NCBI GenBank assembly: GCA_023387715.1
Contig: JAEWHQ010000266.1
Location: 1-7,332 of the forward strand
Length of the DNA stretch: 7,332 nucleotides
Direction of reading: 5' to 3'
Source: Pseudomonadota bacterium
GTDB lineage: Bacteria; Pseudomonadota; Alphaproteobacteria; Rhizobiales; Rhizobiaceae
Program-made: the position numbers and the translations under genes
The notes under the pieces: generated by a model
The model's input: the letters and a program-made list of their open reading frames with translations, nothing else
What the model was told of the DNA's origin: nothing
Databases searched by the model: none
Shown here: positions 7,016-7,332 of the stretch, piece after piece
How positions within the stretch are numbered: the stretch's first letter is position 1
Layout of the letters: every line of letters begins with the position of its first letter

Positions 7016-7074
7016 AAGGATGTGTGAAAGCTCATCTAAATTTACTGCGGCAATAATGTGTTTTCGCTTGCTGA

Positions 7075-7127
7075 AAAACGCTAAAATGACAAATCGCTCG
7101 TTCTATTATGCAAATTTAAAGCGTTTT
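7075..7127. repeat. 8-bp inverted repeat AAAACGCT / AGCGTTTT upstream of the hydrolase
   Basis: Perfect inverted arms lie at 7075-7082 and 7120-7127, separated by 37 bases. They flank the weak CATAAT -10 candidate at 7105-7110, so they could be paired operator half-sites or a long-loop stem. In AT-rich DNA an 8-base match with a wide gap may also be chance. Confidence 0.3.
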
Positions 7128-7244
7128 AGAATAAGAAATAGTCAGCAATTTGTATTTCTTTGTTTTTGTAAATCAACACCCGCCAATAAAATGCCTGCTG
7201 GTGATAACCAACTGAAAAATAAGTAGATATTTAAACTCAGATTT

Positions 7245-7291
7245 ATCATTCAGAAATGATTGAAGTCAGATATTTTCTATTTTGTAGAAAA
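7245..7291. repeat. Two short perfect hairpins near the right edge
   Basis: ATCATT (7245-7250) and AATGAT (7255-7260) form a 6-bp stem with a 4-base loop. TTTTCTA (7273-7279) and TAGAAAA (7285-7291) form a 7-bp stem with a 5-base loop. Neither is followed by a T-run on either strand and both are AT-rich, so they do not look like intrinsic terminators. They could be binding sites or chance palindromes. Confidence 0.3.
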
Positions 7292-7332
7292 ATAAAATGA
7301 ATTAGTGAACTTAATTAAATAATTTTTAGCTT

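Larger units (their letters stand above)
7003..7332. other. AT-rich region upstream of the hydrolase gene, no gene recognised
   Basis: About 330 bases hold no convincing gene. A plus-strand frame of 68 codons at 7020-7226 has no good ribosome binding site, no recognisable motif and unusual composition. AT content rises sharply toward the right edge. The hydrolase promoter must lie here. The best -10-like hexamer I see on the minus strand is CATAAT (plus-strand 7105-7110), but it has no good -35 at 17 bases, so the promoter is not located with confidence. Inverted repeats in this stretch are listed separately. Confidence 0.5.

Noticed and set aside
7020..7226. Plus-strand frame of 68 codons opposite the hydrolase upstream region
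   Set aside because: It has no good ribosome binding site, no recognisable domain and basic, low-complexity composition; it covers the likely hydrolase promoter.

Overview
The window is most likely from an alphaproteobacterium, possibly Hyphomicrobiales; I cannot name a genus. The signs are the gene order, CcoP and CcoI sequences of the FixP/FixI type, and moderate GC content that falls sharply at the right end. It is dominated by one tightly packed plus-strand operon for a cbb3-type (C-family) cytochrome c oxidase, the high-affinity terminal oxidase used at low oxygen. The left edge cuts this operon inside ccoN, so its promoter and any FNR/FixK site lie outside.

Bases 1-2513 encode the structural subunits: the C-terminal half of CcoN (catalytic heme-copper subunit), CcoO (monoheme cytochrome c), CcoQ (small one-helix subunit) and CcoP (diheme cytochrome c). 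Bases 2510-5895 encode accessory genes: a 64-residue one-helix protein ending in cysteine, a 260-residue polytopic membrane protein that looks like the DUF2189 family, CcoI (copper-transporting P1B-ATPase) and CcoS (small assembly protein). Four gene junctions are 4-base ATGA overlaps, one is an 11-base overlap and two are 13-base gaps, so the set is probably transcribed and translated as a coupled unit. Functionally, CcoN takes electrons from the CcoO/CcoP hemes and reduces oxygen, while CcoI and CcoS supply copper and cofactors for CcoN maturation.

The notable point is what lies between ccoP and ccoI. The usual order is ccoNOQP-ccoGHIS (fixNOQP-fixGHIS). Here ccoG (iron-sulfur copper reductase) and ccoH (assembly/stability factor) are absent, and the small Cys/His protein and the DUF2189-like protein sit in their place. 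This is the best candidate for undescribed biology in the window.

Bases 5896-6021 are a convergent intergenic gap without a convincing terminator. On the minus strand (6022-7002) is an exported alpha/beta-hydrolase with a clear signal peptide and serine-hydrolase triad candidates, apparently unrelated to the oxidase. Bases 7003-7332 are AT-rich and non-coding as far as I can see, with a good ribosome binding site for the hydrolase and a few inverted repeats.
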